Positions 62,461 through 64,000 of a stretch of DNA of 64,000 bases are shown here, piece by piece (within the stretch, counting starts at the first letter, position 1; each line of letters opens with the position of its first letter). The DNA is from Actinomycetes bacterium (GTDB taxonomy: Bacteria > Actinomycetota > Acidimicrobiia > Acidimicrobiales > RAAP-2): positions 1 to 64,000 of the forward strand of contig JAJYWG010000187.1 in NCBI GenBank assembly GCA_021791615.1. Direction: 5' to 3'. Under the pieces are notes generated by a model that did no database searches, was not told the DNA's origin, and saw only the letters and a list, made by a program, of their open reading frames with translations. Position numbers and translations under genes: made by a program.

Positions 62461-63444
62461 ATGCGGTTCGTGATCTACGGCGCCGGCGCCATTGGTGGCG
62501 TGGTCGGGGCCCGCCTCCACCAAGCCGGTCACCAGGTGGAGCTCATTGCTCGCGGCGCCCATCTGGAAGCGGTCGCGAGCGGCGGTCTGGTGCTCGAGTC
62601 CCCCGAAGGCACCGAACGCCTTTCGATCCGGGCTGTCGGTGATCCGACCGAGCTGGACTGGGACGAACCGGCCGTCGTGCTCCTTGCGGTCAAGGGTCAG
62701 GATACCGACGGCGCGCTGGAACACCTCGCGGGAGTCGCACCGGCGAGCACGCCGATCGTTTGTGCACAGAACGGCGTGGAGAACGAACGGAGGGTCCTGC
62801 GGCGCTTTGAGCACACGTACGGAATGTGCGTGGTCTGCGCTGCGACCCACCTGCGAGCGGGCGTGGTCCAGGTCCACTTCACGCCGGTCTCCGGTCTGAT
62901 GGACCTCGGTCGGTACCCGTCGGGAGTCGATCCCACGTCCGAGGCCGTTGCCGAGGTCCTGAGCGGGGCTTCTTTCGACTCCGTGGCTCGTCCCGACATC
63001 ATGAGATGGAAGTACCGCAAGCTGGTGCACAACCTCGTGAACGCCGTCGAGGCATTGTGCGGGGCGGCGGGCCGGGGGAGCCAGGTCGCCCGAGAAGCGC
63101 AGGCCGAAGGCGAGGCGGTGCTGGCAGCAGCCGGAATCGACGTGGCGTCCGTAGAGGAGGACCGAGCTCGGCGGGGCAAGCTGCTTTTCGGCGACGGTCG
63201 AGCGCTCTCGGCAACGGCCAGCGGAGAGTGGAGCGGGGGGTCGTCCTGGCAGAGCGTGGTGCGGGGCACCAGCTCGGTGGAGGTCGACTACCTCAACGGT
63301 GAGATCGTCGTGCTCGGTCGCATCCATGGGATCCCAACCCCGGTGAACACCCTCCTCCAGGCCCGGGCTCACCAGATGGTGCGCGTTGGTGCGCAACCCG
63401 GTGCCGTCACCCCAGACGAGCTCTTGGCAGCAGCTCGTCGCTGA
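62461..63444 (+). CDS. panE: 2-dehydropantoate 2-reductase family protein
   Basis: A 327-residue protein of the ApbA/PanE family (NADPH reduction of ketopantoate to pantoate, in CoA synthesis). N-terminal cofactor motif YGAGAIGGVVGARL, then VKGQDTDGALEHL and CAQNGVENE; catalytic region MRWKYRKLVHNLVNAVEAL (the Lys/Asn pair) and TSSVEVDYLNGEIVVLGRIHG (Glu and Asn). Match is good, but paralogues of this family act on other keto acids, so the symbol is tentative. ATG 62461 opens the Rossmann strand directly. Confidence 0.78.
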   Translation: MRFVIYGAGAIGGVVGARLHQAGHQVELIARGAHLEAVASGGLVLESPEGTERLSIRAVGDPTELDWDEPAVVLLAVKGQDTDGALEHLAGVAPASTPIVCAQNGVENERRVLRRFEHTYGMCVVCAATHLRAGVVQVHFTPVSGLMDLGRYPSGVDPTSEAVAEVLSGASFDSVARPDIMRWKYRKLVHNLVNAVEALCGAAGRGSQVAREAQAEGEAVLAAAGIDVASVEEDRARRGKLLFGDGRALSATASGEWSGGSSWQSVVRGTSSVEVDYLNGEIVVLGRIHGIPTPVNTLLQARAHQMVRVGAQPGAVTPDELLAAARR

Positions 63445-63463
63445 CGCGCCGGCCGGCGACGGC

Positions 63464-64000
63464 TCAGTCGCTATGGAGCGCGGCTCGGATCTCTTCGTTG
63501 GGGTCCGGGCGCGCTCCGGCGGTCTGGAAGCGCACCGAGCGCAGCATGCCGTTCCAAGGGAATGGGGGGGTGTACCTGTCGGACACCGGCAGACCGGAGT
63601 CGAACCCCAGGCGCAGCCCGGCACCGCCGTGCTGGATGGCGATCGGAAGCATTCCAGGGACGTCGATGCTGCCAACCTGGGTGTCTCCGTGGTACAGGTG
63701 GAACGTTCCCACGCGCTGGGGGGCACGGCCAGGTGCATATGTGACAGCGAGCGCCACACGGCCGGAGGGGATCGCGGTGTCGGCGACGACCTCCAATCGA
63801 TCACCGGCCCGGCTGAACGTGAACACCAACCGGCCGTGGTCCACGAAGAGGGCGAACCCACCGTGCAGATCGCCCAAGGCGCACAAGATCCCGGCCGCCT
63901 CGTCGCCGGGCGAGTCGACATCGGCGGTGATGCGAAATCCTCCGAAGAGCATCGGCACCGACTCGTCCGACACCGGACCTCCGCCAGGTACGAAGGTCCG
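63464..64000 (-). CDS. Arylsulfatase, C-terminal part, cut by the right edge
   Basis: The frame stays open to the window edge, giving at least 178 residues. Segments RTFVPGGGPVSDESVP, FRITADVDSP, GILCALGDLHGGFALFVDHGRLVF and GFDSGLPVSDRYTPPFPWNG match the beta-sandwich C-terminal domain found in many actinobacterial sulfatases that hydrolyse sulfate esters. The catalytic N-terminal domain with its formylglycine site lies outside the window. A GTG at 63973 could be called as a start but would split this domain. Stop is 19 nt from the convergent panE-like gene. Confidence 0.75.
   Translation of the reverse strand, partial: RTFVPGGGPVSDESVPMLFGGFRITADVDSPGDEAAGILCALGDLHGGFALFVDHGRLVFTFSRAGDRLEVVADTAIPSGRVALAVTYAPGRAPQRVGTFHLYHGDTQVGSIDVPGMLPIAIQHGGAGLRLGFDSGLPVSDRYTPPFPWNGMLRSVRFQTAGARPDPNEEIRAALHSD

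Noticed and set aside
62053..63921. 622-codon minus-strand ORF opposite panE-like gene
   Set aside because: It overlaps the well supported ketopantoate reductase, sulfatase and MpaB-like genes in other frames and has no domain.

Overview
The window comes from a high-GC actinobacterium, most likely a member of the Acidimicrobiia. This is inferred from a mycothiol-type DinB enzyme, a luciferase-like F420-type oxidoreductase, DUF2510 and DUF2236 proteins, an adenosylcobalamin-dependent ribonucleotide reductase, secreted GYWL-type repeat proteins and many GTG/TTG starts. No rRNA or complete tRNA gene was seen.

Layout. Positions 1-5905 are one very large CRISPR array: 83 repeats of 36 nt and 82 spacers. 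It is cut by the left edge, and no cas gene is in view. The damaged repeats lie at the right end, so leader and cas genes are expected to the left. Positions 6134-18626 hold a PIG-L deacetylase, a 1043-residue SEC-C protein translationally coupled to a cydDC ABC exporter, a zinc-ribbon/DUF2510 protein, a thiolase-like enzyme next to a phosphodiesterase, and a dienelactone hydrolase. Positions 18882-21567 carry a divergent membrane-anchored amidase and an ApbE-like protein behind an 11-bp-spaced operator-like direct repeat. Positions 21698-37568 are a cell-surface locus. Its core is a 4087-residue ORF that looks like an LAxTG-anchored SpaA-type adhesin fused to a second secreted protein, followed by a 74-residue membrane protein and a CAP-domain/GYWL-repeat protein. 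Positions 37793-49026 are mainly a plus-strand block (PH/SHOCT protein, zinc ribbon plus thioredoxin fold, glycosyltransferase, START-like protein, ROK kinase, LLM oxidoreductase, aminotransferase, acyltransferase, ACT protein) with an SMP-30 hydrolase and glycerol kinase on the minus strand. nrdJ (49260-52175) has a promoter and a likely NrdR box. The right end holds DUF1697, mycothiol-type isomerase, SDR, SnoaL, aldo/keto reductase, ArfB, alpha/beta hydrolase, DUF929, SurE, aldose epimerase, MpaB-like and ketopantoate reductase genes, and the C-terminus of a sulfatase.

Main points of interest. (1) Two distant spacers (251-286 and 1971-2008) differ at seven positions, all third codon positions of one reading frame, so they sample the same conserved viral or plasmid gene from two diverged elements. 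(2) Other spacers include a near-duplicate hairpin pair and one that looks like the 3' part of a tRNA gene. (3) Many conserved enzymes carry tandem repeats with units of 9, 12, 15, 18 or 24 nt, always multiples of three, while non-coding repeats have 14- and 23-nt units. (4) Several starts are preceded by TANNNT at exactly -12 to -7, the signature of leaderless mRNAs. One of these begins a 15-codon leader ORF that overlaps the ACT-domain gene in a TGATG junction. (5) The giant surface ORF has a sorting-like signal and a second export signal in its interior.
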